DNA of 64,000 bases from Giesbergeria anulus (GCF_900111115.1 NZ_FOGD01000001.1:237790-301789); one strand, 5' to 3'. Numbered from the stretch's first letter, positions 8,874 to 17,181 are shown. Notes: generated by a model not told the origin, from the letters alone. Translations and numbers: made by a program.

Positions 8874-10538
8874 ATGCGAGCTGACATCATCCGTATTTAC
8901 AAGTCGGTCCACACTTGGACAGGCATCCTGACGGGGATGGCTTTGTTCATTGCTTTTTATGCAGGCGCATTGACCATTTTTAAGGAGCCATTAGAACGTT
9001 GGGCGTCAGCCCCTGTGGCCCCTATCACTGTCCCTGTAGGCAACGCACAGGCGTTGATTTTGCAAACCCTGCGCTCAAACCCCGAAGCTGCCAAAGATTT
9101 CACGATTTACCTGCGAGATGCTGAACACATACCTGCCCGGATGGGTTGGCACGTGCGCAGTTCTGATGCTGATGACCACGATGAATCCGCAGTCAGGCAC
9201 TATGTGGCAACGTGGGATGCACAAGGCGTGGCCCAAGTACAGCAGTCACAGCCCTCACCACTGGCAGCGTTCATTGATGTGCTTCACCGTGTGGTGGGCT
9301 TACCAGTGGACAACGATCCAAACCGCTGGATCATGGGAGTCATTGCCTCACTCTACACGCTGGCGCTGGTCTCTGGAGTTATCGTGCTTCTCCCATCGCT
9401 GGTGAAAGACTTTTTTGCTTTGCGGGTGGGGAAGAACCTCAAGCGCATGTGGCTGGATGCACACAACGTGGTTGGCATCATCAGCCTGCCGTTCCATGTG
9501 GTCATGGCTTTGACCGCAGCAGTATTTGCCTTTCACGATGGTATTTACTTTTTGCAGGACAAAATGCTGCACGAAGATAAGCTGACCAGCGCCTTTCGGA
9601 TGCCTACTTCTGCCCCAGAGACAGCGCCTGTACGCGACCCGGCTAGTTTATTGACACCCCTAGAGCTGGTGGCCCGTGTGCATGCGCTTTCACCTGGCTT
9701 TGTACCCAGTATGCTGCAATACCAGCAGGTGATGGGGCCGCGTGCGGTTGTACGGGTGTGGGGCAAGAACACGGCGGCAGTGTCACCTCGGGCGCGAGGC
9801 GGCTTTGTTGCGGTCGATCCTTACAGTGGCAAGCTAATAAGCAGCGACTTTCTGCCTGGACACCAGAGTACCCCTAATTTGTGGGTCAGCAGCTTTTTTG
9901 CACTGCATATGGCCGCCTTTGGTGACACCATAGTGCAATGGATGTACTTTCTGCTTGGTTTGGCAGGGGCTTGGTTGTTCTACAGCGGCAACCTGCTTTG
10001 GATAGAGAGTCGCCGTCGCAGGGCACCCAAACAGGGCCATGAACGGCCTGTGCAACGCTTGGACGTCCGGCTCATGGCTGCCGCCACGGTTGGTGTCTGT
10101 CTGGGATGTGTGTGTGGTGTTTCTTTGACGATAGTGGGTGGTAAGTGGCTGCACGGCTACGTGGGCCATTTGCACGCTTGGCATCAGGCGCTTTATTACA
10201 CAGCATTCTTTGCCAGTATTGCCTGGGCTTTTCTGCGTGGTGGCGCGCAGGCGGCAGTGCATTTGCTGTGGGTGGCTGCTGCCTTGACCTTGGCAATTCC
10301 GGTAACCACGCTATTGGCTTGGAGCATCCCTTCTCTGGGTTGGTGGGCACACACTTCAGTGGCTGCTTTGGGTGTTGACGTTACAGCCTTTGTGGGTGCT
10401 TTGGTTTTTGCAGGGTTAGCATGGGTGACGTCGCGCCGTGTGCAGCACGGCGCCTCTGACAGTGTCTGGTCAGCACATGGGGCCACGGCCCCATGTGCCC
10501 TGTCTTCCCTTAAAAATCCATGCGTACCCCTATCGTGA
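8874..10538 (+). CDS. PepSY-associated transmembrane protein, putative iron-reductase type
   Basis: Inner-membrane protein of 554 residues with the PepSY-TM layout: a first helix preceded by RIYKSVHTWTGILTGMALFI, a PepSY-like periplasmic segment, helices around VIASLYTLALVSGVIVLLP and LDAHNVVGIISLPFHVVMAL, a further periplasmic domain, and a C-terminal set of helices. Conserved membrane histidines (HTW, DAHN, LHMAAF) could bind haem. Related proteins (FoxB/FsrB group) are implicated in reducing ferric siderophores. The start at 8874 has AAAGG upstream; 8856 (overlapping the previous stop) is an alternative. The 3' end overlaps the converging ZnuD-like gene by 29 bp and contains a strong hairpin. 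Confidence 0.85.
   Translation: MRADIIRIYKSVHTWTGILTGMALFIAFYAGALTIFKEPLERWASAPVAPITVPVGNAQALILQTLRSNPEAAKDFTIYLRDAEHIPARMGWHVRSSDADDHDESAVRHYVATWDAQGVAQVQQSQPSPLAAFIDVLHRVVGLPVDNDPNRWIMGVIASLYTLALVSGVIVLLPSLVKDFFALRVGKNLKRMWLDAHNVVGIISLPFHVVMALTAAVFAFHDGIYFLQDKMLHEDKLTSAFRMPTSAPETAPVRDPASLLTPLELVARVHALSPGFVPSMLQYQQVMGPRAVVRVWGKNTAAVSPRARGGFVAVDPYSGKLISSDFLPGHQSTPNLWVSSFFALHMAAFGDTIVQWMYFLLGLAGAWLFYSGNLLWIESRRRRAPKQGHERPVQRLDVRLMAAATVGVCLGCVCGVSLTIVGGKWLHGYVGHLHAWHQALYYTAFFASIAWAFLRGGAQAAVHLLWVAAALTLAIPVTTLLAWSIPSLGWWAHTSVAALGVDVTAFVGALVFAGLAWVTSRRVQHGASDSVWSAHGATAPCALSSLKNPCVPLS
10473..10498. terminator. Perfect 12-bp hairpin between converging genes (terminator-like)
   Basis: GCACATGGGGCC at 10473-10484 is exactly complementary to GGCCCCATGTGC at 10487-10498, with a 2-base gap. 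The hairpin lies within the last codons of the PepSY gene and just past the stop of the ZnuD-like gene on the other strand. Downstream bases on the plus strand are T-rich but broken (CCTGTCTTCCCTT), so this is not a textbook intrinsic terminator. It is well placed to stop transcription from both sides. Confidence 0.5.
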
Positions 10539-12564
10539 TGTTGCGCCCTGTCAAGGGCGCAGCATCCTTGATGAAAGAGGTATGGGCATAGGCCAAACGA
10601 TTATTGAGGTTGTTGGCGCGCAGATAAATCTGCCAAGGCTGGCCGCTGCCGGTACGGGCATGGTAAGAAACCCCCATGTGCAACATGCCATAGCCCGGCG
10701 TTTCGGTTTCAAACGCCGCAATGCGCGTTTGCCGCGCCACTTGCACCCATTCGGCGTAGCTTTGCCAAGCCTGCCATTGGCCGTTGAGCCGCAGTCCCAG
10801 ACGTGCAGCCGGGGTGCGTGGCAGTTTTTCACCACCATCAAGCAGTGCCCGCACGATGTCACCAAACACCGTCAAGCCCCAGTGCTGGTTAAAACGCTGT
10901 TGTAGGCGTCCTTCCAGCCCAGTAAAGGTGGCATCTTGTTGGCTGTATTGCAGCAATTGCAGGCCATCGAGCGCATCTACCGTGCGACCGTGAATGTAGT
11001 TATGCACCCGGTTATGAAAAACGCTGACCTCAAACGTGGTGTCACCCGCCGTTTTACGCAGACCCAAGTCGATGTTTTGGGCAGTTTCCTTGCGCAAGGC
11101 AGCATTGCCCAGCTCATAGGTACTGGTAGCCAAGTGCAGGCCACGTGCATACAGTTCTTCTGCGGTGGGCAGCCGATTGGCGTGTGTCCATGAAGCCGTC
11201 AGTTGGTAACCGGGTACCACCTTCCAAACGGCACCCAACGAGGCGGAGGTGCCGTTGTGTGATGCTTTGGTGCTGCTGTCGCTGGCCAATATCGTCTGCT
11301 GTTCGTGGCGCAGTGCGGCTTCAAAGCGCCAGTCGTTCCAGCGGTAGCTCTCTAGCAAGAACAGGCCCTGATTGCGGGTGTCGGTAGGCTCGATATAGGC
11401 GTCTGCGCCCACCGCCTCAAAGCGCCGTTGTGACATCTGTAGCCCCAACACCCCCTGCCAGCCTGCCACAGGCAGGTGTTGTAACTCGATGCGCGCGTCA
11501 TGGGCTTTATTACGGAAGGTGGTGGCAATCGTGCCGTCTTCTATCTCATGGTGGCGGTAATCGGTTTTGCCAGCGCGCAGCCGCAATACGCTAAAGCCCG
11601 GCAGAGGGTTGCGCAATTCACCGCGCAAATCGACCCGTTCGCTGCGTAAATCGACGACTGGCACGCCCTCTGCCTCATCGTGTCCGTGATCGTCATGATG
11701 GGCATCATCTTCTATGGCTGGGCTGTGGCTGCCGCAGTGCAGATGCAGGCCATGGGTATGGCAACCCTCATAACTGTGGTTGTGGCCTGGCAAGCCATAG
11801 TTTGCATTTTGGCGTGTGTAGGCCAGCCCTAAATAACCACGCTCTCCTACCCAAGACAAGCCTAGGCTGGCGCTGTTGGTGTCGTTAAAGCTGCCTTGCA
11901 CCTTGCTTCCAGACGGCCAGCCCCGCCCGACACGGTAGTCATCGGCTTGCCCTTTGCTGCCTTCGACATGGATGGCGATGTTGCCAGCACCACCGGTTAA
12001 GGCAAAAGCACCGGCCTGTTCATGGGCCGCGCTATTAGCGCGCAATTCGGCGCTGCCCTCGTAGCCTTTGCTGGGTATGGCTGTGGGCACCTTGCCATCA
12101 AGCACATTGACCACGCCCCCCATCGCCCCACCGCCGTGGATCAAGGCCGATGGCCCGCGCAACACTTCGATTTGTGTCGCCAGCAAGGGATCGGCCACGA
12201 CGGCATGGTCTGGGCTGATGGTGGAGGCATCGTGGATAGGCGCTCCATCGGAGAGCAACCGCACACGCGGGCCATCCATACCCCGGATGATGGGGCGGCT
12301 GGCCCCAGCACCAAAATGGCTGGAGTGGATGCCCGGTTCACCATTGAGTGTTTCGCCCAAATTGGACTGACGCCGCTGGATCAGCTCGTTGCCCTCTAAC
12401 ACGCTGACGGGCACCGTCATGTCGCTGCTGCTTTGTTGCAATCCGCTGGCCGAAACGGTCACATCGGGCAATGCCGCCGCCGCAAGGTGGCCCTCTTGGG
12501 CTTGGGCTGTGCCTGTAGCAATACACAGCAGTGCCACAGCACAAGCCAGTGGTTGCAATTGCAT
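10510..12564 (-). CDS. TonB-dependent receptor, ZnuD-like (zinc or other metal), with His-rich loop
   Basis: Outer-membrane receptor of 684 residues from the ATG at 12564, chosen because it begins a clean signal peptide (MQLQPLACAVALL, then AQAQ); an ATG at 12600 is possible and neither has a clear ribosome site. A TonB box-like LPDVTVSAS is at about 32-40; the plug includes RPIIRGMDGPRVRLL and IEVLRGPSALIHGGGAMGG. Residues 261-295 form an insertion with 11 histidines and two cysteines (HNHSYEGCHTHGLHLHC, then a DDHGHDE stretch), the sort of metal-catching extracellular loop seen in neisserial ZnuD. The barrel ends in VRMDF. Two small exported proteins are encoded just upstream on the same strand. 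Zinc is the best guess. Confidence 0.85.
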   Translation of the reverse strand: MQLQPLACAVALLCIATGTAQAQEGHLAAAALPDVTVSASGLQQSSSDMTVPVSVLEGNELIQRRQSNLGETLNGEPGIHSSHFGAGASRPIIRGMDGPRVRLLSDGAPIHDASTISPDHAVVADPLLATQIEVLRGPSALIHGGGAMGGVVNVLDGKVPTAIPSKGYEGSAELRANSAAHEQAGAFALTGGAGNIAIHVEGSKGQADDYRVGRGWPSGSKVQGSFNDTNSASLGLSWVGERGYLGLAYTRQNANYGLPGHNHSYEGCHTHGLHLHCGSHSPAIEDDAHHDDHGHDEAEGVPVVDLRSERVDLRGELRNPLPGFSVLRLRAGKTDYRHHEIEDGTIATTFRNKAHDARIELQHLPVAGWQGVLGLQMSQRRFEAVGADAYIEPTDTRNQGLFLLESYRWNDWRFEAALRHEQQTILASDSSTKASHNGTSASLGAVWKVVPGYQLTASWTHANRLPTAEELYARGLHLATSTYELGNAALRKETAQNIDLGLRKTAGDTTFEVSVFHNRVHNYIHGRTVDALDGLQLLQYSQQDATFTGLEGRLQQRFNQHWGLTVFGDIVRALLDGGEKLPRTPAARLGLRLNGQWQAWQSYAEWVQVARQTRIAAFETETPGYGMLHMGVSYHARTGSGQPWQIYLRANNLNNRLAYAHTSFIKDAAPLTGRNITIGVRMDF

Positions 12565-12697
12565 GGGTGGGGTAAACCGAAAAGAAATAACAGAAGACAT
12601 AAAAAAAGAAGAAACGGGCGCGCAGACGCGAGACTCCGCTGTGAAGGGGAGTGTCTTGGCATCTAGAACGCAAAAAACAGGAAAACAAGCACAGACA

Positions 12698-12713
12698 GCA
12701 AGCACGTGCTTGC
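12698..12713. repeat. Perfect 16-bp palindrome upstream of the ZnuD-like gene
   Basis: GCAAGCACGTGCTTGC is self-complementary. It lies between the small-protein gene ending at 12741 and the receptor start at 12564. On the minus strand it is followed by a T-rich, interrupted stretch, so it could be a leaky terminator that separates the receptor from the upstream genes, or an operator for a metal-responsive repressor. It does not match the AT-rich Zur consensus. Confidence 0.5.
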
Positions 12714-12740
12714 CATCAGCTAAAAGGAAGAAATTGGCAG

Positions 12741-13130
12741 TCAGCCCAACCAGAAGGGCGGTGGTGCGCGGGCTTGGAATGCCGCAACGCGGACGGCCCC
12801 TGAGTGCCCGTAACATTGGGCTGGGGCAGGCGTTGCAGGTGCCTGTGAGGGCAGTGTGGGCAGGTGCGTGCTTGGATCTGCCCAAGTCCACTGGTCGAGC
12901 AACAAACAGTCTGCCGCACTGTGTGTGCCAAACAGCCGTGGCAGGCCCCTGTCATCGCCACTGCGGTGTTGCTGCACATGCAGCGCAGCAGGAAGGGGGA
13001 TGACACCATGCCCACCATGCAAGACGCGGTGCATCTGGCCCAGAGCGGGGGCCAATGCCAGCAGCAACCCACAGACCCACCACAACACAGTGGTAGTCAG
13101 TGGTGGATGCTTGCGGGCTTGCAAACGCAT
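12741..13130 (-). CDS. Small exported protein next to the ZnuD-like receptor, function unknown
   Basis: Protein of 129 residues with an N-terminal hydrophobic segment (TTTVLWWVCGLLLALAPALG), then a His-containing region (MHRVLHGGH), a segment LFGTHSAADCLLLDQ with one cysteine, and a Pro/Ala-rich end finishing APPPFWLG. Proteins of this shape (H-R-x-x-H after the membrane segment, a C-x-L-x-D-Q block and a proline-rich tail) are often seen beside TonB metal receptors in Burkholderiales, but no function is known to me. The ATG follows the stop of the upstream gene after a single base, implying translational coupling. A metal-related periplasmic role is inferred only from context. Confidence 0.65.
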   Translation of the reverse strand: MRLQARKHPPLTTTVLWWVCGLLLALAPALGQMHRVLHGGHGVIPLPAALHVQQHRSGDDRGLPRLFGTHSAADCLLLDQWTWADPSTHLPTLPSQAPATPAPAQCYGHSGAVRVAAFQARAPPPFWLG

Positions 13131-13131
13131 G

Positions 13132-13383
13132 TTAGTGGGCGTGCTTCATGCCGCAATACTTACCAATAGCCAAACTTTTGCAGGCGGTTTGCAATTCTTT
13201 TAGGCACTGCTCGGCATCTTTGCTGGAGGCTAGGCACTGCGCCATGGCCGTATGTGCCGCTGCCATCGCACGGTGGCGCTCAATATCGGCCTGTTTTTCT
13301 TGCTCCGAATGCGTCTGTGCCTGCACCATCGCTGCAGGGGTACACAAAAGCACGCAGAAACAACGAAGCCAAAAATTGCGCAT
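13132..13383 (-). CDS. Small secreted protein with C-terminal Cys/His residues, function unknown
   Basis: Protein of 83 residues from the ATG at 13383, which starts a signal peptide (MRNFWLRCFCVLLCTPAAMV, then QAQ); ATG codons at 13398 and 13404 are in frame and could be used. The mature part is helical and charged, with three cysteines in MAQCLASSKDAEQCLKELQ and CKSLAIGKYC (four in all), and ends in GMKHAH, a possible metal ligand set. I do not recognise the family. It is followed one base later by the next small gene, which leads to the ZnuD-like receptor, so a periplasmic metal-binding or redox role is possible but unproven. Confidence 0.65.
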   Translation of the reverse strand: MRNFWLRCFCVLLCTPAAMVQAQTHSEQEKQADIERHRAMAAAHTAMAQCLASSKDAEQCLKELQTACKSLAIGKYCGMKHAH

Positions 13384-13426
13384 AACCAAATCTTTCATCA
13401 ACATCAGTCAAGTGGCGCCATTGCAT

Positions 13427-13963
13427 TCAGGGCTGCAATAACGCTGCAAAGCGCTGGCGAAACTTAGCCAGTTTAGGCGTGATGACAGCAGCGCAATAAC
13501 CTTGCTCCGGATGGCGCGCATAGTATTGCTGGTGGTAAGCCTCGGCAGGCCAAAAGCTATCTAGCGGGGCTACTTCAGTCACGATAGGTGCATCCCACAG
13601 CTTTTGGGCGGTAAGGTCTGCCAACAGTGCTTTAGCCACTAGTTCTTGTTCTGGGTGGTGCCAATAGATGCCACTACGGTACTGCGTGCCCACATCGTGG
13701 CCTTGGCGATTGAGGGTGGTGGGATCGTGGGTAGCTAAGAAAACTTCCAAAATCTGGCGCAGGTCAATCATCTCCGGATCGAAAGCCAGTTGTACCACCT
13801 CGGCGTGGCCTGTGGTGCCATCGCATACTTGTTCGTAGCTGGGGTGGCTGGTATGGCCATTGGCATAGCCGCTTTGCACCGCACTGATGCCGCGCAATCG
13901 GGTAAAAACGGCTTCGGTACACCAAAAGCAGCCGCCAGCCAAAGTGATGTGTTGCAGGGTCAT
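13427..13963 (-). CDS. msrA: Peptide-methionine (S)-S-oxide reductase
   Basis: Enzyme of 178 residues that reduces methionine S-sulfoxide in proteins using thioredoxin. The active-site motif GGCFWCTE is at 10-17 with catalytic C12, and C157 in the segment GYCAAV is placed as a resolving cysteine. GHAEVVQLAFDP and GTQYRSGIY are conserved family segments. Length is normal for cytoplasmic MsrA. It is the first of four genes on this strand running toward the ZnuD-like receptor, with a 43-bp gap before the next gene, so co-transcription is possible. It is divergent from the TetR gene across a possible operator. Confidence 0.95.
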   Translation of the reverse strand: MTLQHITLAGGCFWCTEAVFTRLRGISAVQSGYANGHTSHPSYEQVCDGTTGHAEVVQLAFDPEMIDLRQILEVFLATHDPTTLNRQGHDVGTQYRSGIYWHHPEQELVAKALLADLTAQKLWDAPIVTEVAPLDSFWPAEAYHQQYYARHPEQGYCAAVITPKLAKFRQRFAALLQP

Positions 13964-14016
13964 GGCTCGATTGTCGATGGAATTGGATTGACGCCTATTC
14001 TGCCGGTGATTACATT

Positions 14017-14030
14017 ACTAACCAGACAGT
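14017..14030. promoter_or_regulatory. Possible TetR-type operator
   Basis: ACTAACCAGACAGT matches 11 of 14 positions of the palindrome ACTGACCGGTCAGT, a form common in operators of TetR-family efflux repressors. It lies 20 bp before the TetR start and between the divergent msrA and tetR-type genes. Autoregulation by the adjacent regulator is the simplest reading. Confidence 0.4.
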
Positions 14031-14049
14031 CATTAAAAGCCCTTACCGC

Positions 14050-14709
14050 GTGCCATTTCTTCCTTCTGATTCTTTGCCCTTGAACACAGCACGGGTGCGG
14101 GTGCGCCGCAAGCAAGCGCGCCCCGCTGAACTGCTAGAGGCTGCGCTAGACTTGTTTATAGCCAAAGGCTATGCCGCCACCAAGGTAGAAGCTGTGGCCG
14201 CACGCGCCGGGGTATCCAAGGGCACGCTGTTTTTGTATTTCCCCAGCAAGGCCGATCTGTTCAATGCAGTGGTGCGGGAGAACATTGGTATCCGCTTTCA
14301 GCAATGGAACCAAGAGTTTGAGACCTTTCAGGGTAGCACGGCTGAGATGCTGCGCTATTCTTATTGCTCGTGGTGGGAGCACATTGGCTCTACCAGAGCC
14401 TCTGGTATCACTAAGCTGATGCTATGTGAGGCCAGTAACTTTCCTGAGATTGCCCAGTTTTATCAGCAAGAAGTCAGTGAGCCGGGCCATGCCCTGATGC
14501 GTCGCATTTTGCAACGTGGTATGGACAGTGGCGAATTTCGACCCGTCGATCTCGATCATGCCGTCTATGCTGTTATTTCACCGTTCCTGTTTTTGACCCT
14601 GTCCCAACATGCCAGCCTAGCTTGCATACCCGCTTCCTTGACGGTATCACCGCAGTTGTACCTAGAAAATCAGGTCAATATGCTGCTGCACGGCTTGCTG
14701 GCGTCCTAA
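14050..14709 (+). CDS. TetR/AcrR family transcriptional regulator
   Basis: Protein of 219 residues. The N-terminal DNA-binding domain at about 23-70 is typical (ELLEAALDLFIAKGYAATKV followed by AGVSKGTLFLYFPSKADLF). The C-terminal ligand domain resembles the TetR_C group of AcrR-like regulators (SGITKLMLCEASNFPEIAQF). The ligand is unknown. No good ribosome site precedes the ATG at 14050; a TTG further in is an alternative. It lies ahead of the PCMT-like and tolC genes on the same strand, so an efflux gene such as tolC is a plausible target in addition to its own promoter. Confidence 0.88.
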   Translation: MPFLPSDSLPLNTARVRVRRKQARPAELLEAALDLFIAKGYAATKVEAVAARAGVSKGTLFLYFPSKADLFNAVVRENIGIRFQQWNQEFETFQGSTAEMLRYSYCSWWEHIGSTRASGITKLMLCEASNFPEIAQFYQQEVSEPGHALMRRILQRGMDSGEFRPVDLDHAVYAVISPFLFLTLSQHASLACIPASLTVSPQLYLENQVNMLLHGLLAS

Positions 14710-14773
14710 ACGAGGCAGGCCATTCTAAAATCACAGGCTTGACCCTGAACTGCCCTTGCGGAGATTTTTTGCC

Positions 14774-15487
14774 ATGAACATGCCCCTGAACACGTCTTCC
14801 ATCCACACCAATGACCCGATTGAGCAAGCCCGCTACAACATGGTCGAGCAGCAAATCAGGCCGTGGAATGTGTATGACGCCGACGTGCTGGAGCTGCTGC
14901 ACAGCCTGCGCCGTGAAGATTTTGCCCCACTGGCCTATCGCAATCTGGCGTTCATGGACATGGAAATCCCGTTGCACGGCACCCCAGAAGAAGGCATTCG
15001 CACAGGCCAGTGCATGTTGGCCCCCAAGATTGAGGCCCGTTTGCTCAATGACTTGCAAGTGCGCAAACACGAAAAAGTGCTAGAGATTGGTGCGGGTTCC
15101 GGCTATATGGCCGCTTTGCTGGCCCGTTGCTCGGCCCAAGTGCTGGCGCTAGACATTGAACCCAGTTTGGTTGAAAAAGCCCGTGCCAATTTGCAACGTG
15201 CTGGCATCAGCAATGCCACTGTGCGCCAAGGTGATGGTTCGCGCGACGCTTTGCCCGAAGGCCCGTTTGATGTGATCGTGCTCAGTGGCTCGGTGTCTGA
15301 GGTGCCGCAAGACCTGCTGGCCAAACTCAATGATGGTGGCCGTTTGGCCGCCATCGTGGGCGATTTCCCGGTTATGCGCATGACCATCGTGCAGCGCAAA
15401 GGCCCGCGCTTTGAGACCACCCAGCCTTGGGATACCACCTCACCCCGTTTGCAGGGCTTTAGCCAGCCCTCCACCTTCAAGTTCTAA
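14774..15487 (+). CDS. Protein-L-isoaspartate O-methyltransferase family protein
   Basis: SAM-dependent methyltransferase of 237 residues. The start at 14774 has GGAG about ten bases upstream; an in-frame ATG-like start at 14756 is less well placed. The SAM motif VLEIGAGSGY is at 102-111, and LALDIEP and GPFDVIVLSG follow as motifs II and III. Substrate-side residues differ from canonical Pcm: where Pcm has a TISQP-like segment, this protein has RTGQCMLAPK, so true isoaspartyl-repair activity is uncertain. It lies 14 bp before tolC, a gene pair common in Burkholderiales, which hints at a different role connected with the envelope. Confidence 0.85.
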   Translation: MNMPLNTSSIHTNDPIEQARYNMVEQQIRPWNVYDADVLELLHSLRREDFAPLAYRNLAFMDMEIPLHGTPEEGIRTGQCMLAPKIEARLLNDLQVRKHEKVLEIGAGSGYMAALLARCSAQVLALDIEPSLVEKARANLQRAGISNATVRQGDGSRDALPEGPFDVIVLSGSVSEVPQDLLAKLNDGGRLAAIVGDFPVMRMTIVQRKGPRFETTQPWDTTSPRLQGFSQPSTFKF

Positions 15488-15501
15488 GCCAACGTTCTGC
15501 C

Positions 15502-16836
15502 ATGCCCATGTCCTGTAGTAGGTTCCTTCCCTTAACGCTGGCCCTTGCAGCAGCTTTATCCGCTCCTGCACAGGCCCAAAGCCTGATGGCGCTGGTGGAA
15601 TCTGCACGCCAGTACGATGCCCCGTGGCAAGCGGCGCAAGCACAGCTGCACGCCGCACAGGGGCGCGCCGATCAGGCCCGCGCCGGACTGTTGCCCAGCG
15701 TGGCCTTGTCTGCTGGGCTATCGCGGGCCGAGACCGAGATCATGGGCAATGGCCGCCGCGATTTGGGCCTGACCACGCAGACGGTGGGTGTAAATGCCTC
15801 CCAACCCCTGTACCGTCCGGCTAACCGTATCACCTTAGAGCAGGGGCGTCGGGGTGTCGATGCCGCCCAAGCCCAGTTGGATGCGGTAGCGCAAGATTTG
15901 CTGGTGCGCGTGAGCCAAGGCTATTTTGATGTGCTGGCAGCCCAAGATACCCTGACCTTTGTGCAAGCGCAAAAAGCAGCGGTGTCGGAGCAATTAGCTG
16001 CTGCCAAACGCAATTTTGAGGTAGGCACTTCCACCATCACCGATTCGCGCGAGGCCCAAGCCCGCTACGATTTGGTGGTGGCCCAAGAGATTGCCGCAGA
16101 AAACGACCTGCGCGTTAAAAACATGGCGCTAGACCAACTGGTCGGCCAAACCAACACCAAACCTTTGCCTTTGGCCCAGCCGCCGGTGTTGCCCCAGCTA
16201 GAGCCGGACAGCCCCCTGCCTTGGATAGAAAAAGCCGAGGCACAACAGCCCTTGGTGCGTCAGGCGTTGATTGCATTGGATGTGGCCCAGCTCGAAACCC
16301 GCAAGGCCGAAACCGGGCATTTGCCCACATTAGATGCGCAAGCCGGGTACAACGTGCAGCGCACGCCCAATGGCACCACCGCGACCCCCGGAGTTTCTAC
16401 ACGTACCAACAGCGCCAGTATCGGACTGGCACTGAATGTGCCGCTGTTTGCGGGTTTTTCGGTACAAAATCGCATCAAAGAAACGCTGGCGCTGGAAGAC
16501 AAAGCCCGTGCTGACCTCGACAACCTGCGCCGCAGCGCAGTACAAAGCACCCGCGCTGCCTTTTATGGTGTCCAATCTGGGTTGGGGCAGGTCAAGGCCC
16601 TAGAAGCCGCCGAAGCCTCTAGCCAAAGCGCCCTAGAGGCTAACCAACTGGGTTACCAAGTGGGGGTACGTATCAACATTGATGTGCTCAATGCCCAAAG
16701 CCAGCTCTACCAGACCAAGCGTGATCTGGCCGTGGCCCGTTACAGCGTGCTGATGGGCACGCTCAAACTGCGCCAAGCCAGTGGCAGCTTAGACATCTCC
16801 GATATCGAAGCCGTCAATAGCATGTTGGCCCGCTGA
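15502..16836 (+). CDS. tolC: TolC family outer-membrane efflux protein
   Basis: Protein of 444 residues with a signal peptide (LPLTLALAAALSAPAQAQ) and two repeats of the outer-membrane efflux domain, visible as alternating long coiled-coil helices and barrel strands (ARAGLLPSVALSAGLSRAET; GHLPTLDAQAGYNV). The sequence GTSTITDSREAQARYDLVVAQ fits the conserved turn of the first repeat, and GVRINIDVLNAQSQLYQTKRD that of the second (each given as a short part: TSTITDSREAQARYD and INIDVLNAQSQLYQT). It forms the trimeric exit duct of type I secretion and tripartite efflux pumps. No pump genes lie beside it, so it probably serves several systems. Family is certain; partner unknown. Confidence 0.92.
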   Translation: MPMSCSRFLPLTLALAAALSAPAQAQSLMALVESARQYDAPWQAAQAQLHAAQGRADQARAGLLPSVALSAGLSRAETEIMGNGRRDLGLTTQTVGVNASQPLYRPANRITLEQGRRGVDAAQAQLDAVAQDLLVRVSQGYFDVLAAQDTLTFVQAQKAAVSEQLAAAKRNFEVGTSTITDSREAQARYDLVVAQEIAAENDLRVKNMALDQLVGQTNTKPLPLAQPPVLPQLEPDSPLPWIEKAEAQQPLVRQALIALDVAQLETRKAETGHLPTLDAQAGYNVQRTPNGTTATPGVSTRTNSASIGLALNVPLFAGFSVQNRIKETLALEDKARADLDNLRRSAVQSTRAAFYGVQSGLGQVKALEAAEASSQSALEANQLGYQVGVRINIDVLNAQSQLYQTKRDLAVARYSVLMGTLKLRQASGSLDISDIEAVNSMLAR

Positions 16837-16850
16837 CGCTCAGAAGAAGA

Positions 16851-17096
16851 TCAAAAGAAATCGTCTTTCGCTAATTTACGCAGGTGCGGAAAGACCTCGA
16901 AGTGGTCTTCAGACAGCTGGTGCAAGGCCATAAAAATCTCTGGCGGAAACCCCTTGCGCCCGCCATCACGGGTGTCATAGATCAGGTTATCTACGTAATT
17001 GACAAACTCTGGGTGGCCCCAGAACAGCTCCAGTCGATCCCCAATATGAGGAAAGGCACTATGGATGGTGTTGAAATGGATGTTTTTTTTTAGCAT
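16851..17096 (-). CDS. Small conserved hypothetical protein
   Basis: Protein of 81 residues, charged and soluble, with HSAFPHIGDRLELFWGHPEF in the middle and KGFPPEIFMALHQL toward the end. Similar small proteins with the FPHIGDRLxLFWGxxEF block recur in Burkholderiales, as I recall, but without any assigned function. It converges on tolC with only 14 bp between stops. The leader is unusual: a run of T bases lies directly inside the start (encoding two lysines), and no strong ribosome site is obvious. No membrane segment or signal peptide is present. Confidence 0.7.
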   Translation of the reverse strand: MLKKNIHFNTIHSAFPHIGDRLELFWGHPEFVNYVDNLIYDTRDGGRKGFPPEIFMALHQLSEDHFEVFPHLRKLAKDDFF

Positions 17097-17181
17097 GGCG
17101 CGGCATCATCAGATAAATACAACTGATTTGCAGTAGCAAATGGTAACTGGCGAAGGGTTTTTCTCGAAAAAATGATGTCGA

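Noticed and set aside
13132..13404. Toxin-antitoxin reading of the two small genes near msrA
   Set aside because: Both have export signals and lie upstream of an outer-membrane receptor, so an envelope role is more likely.
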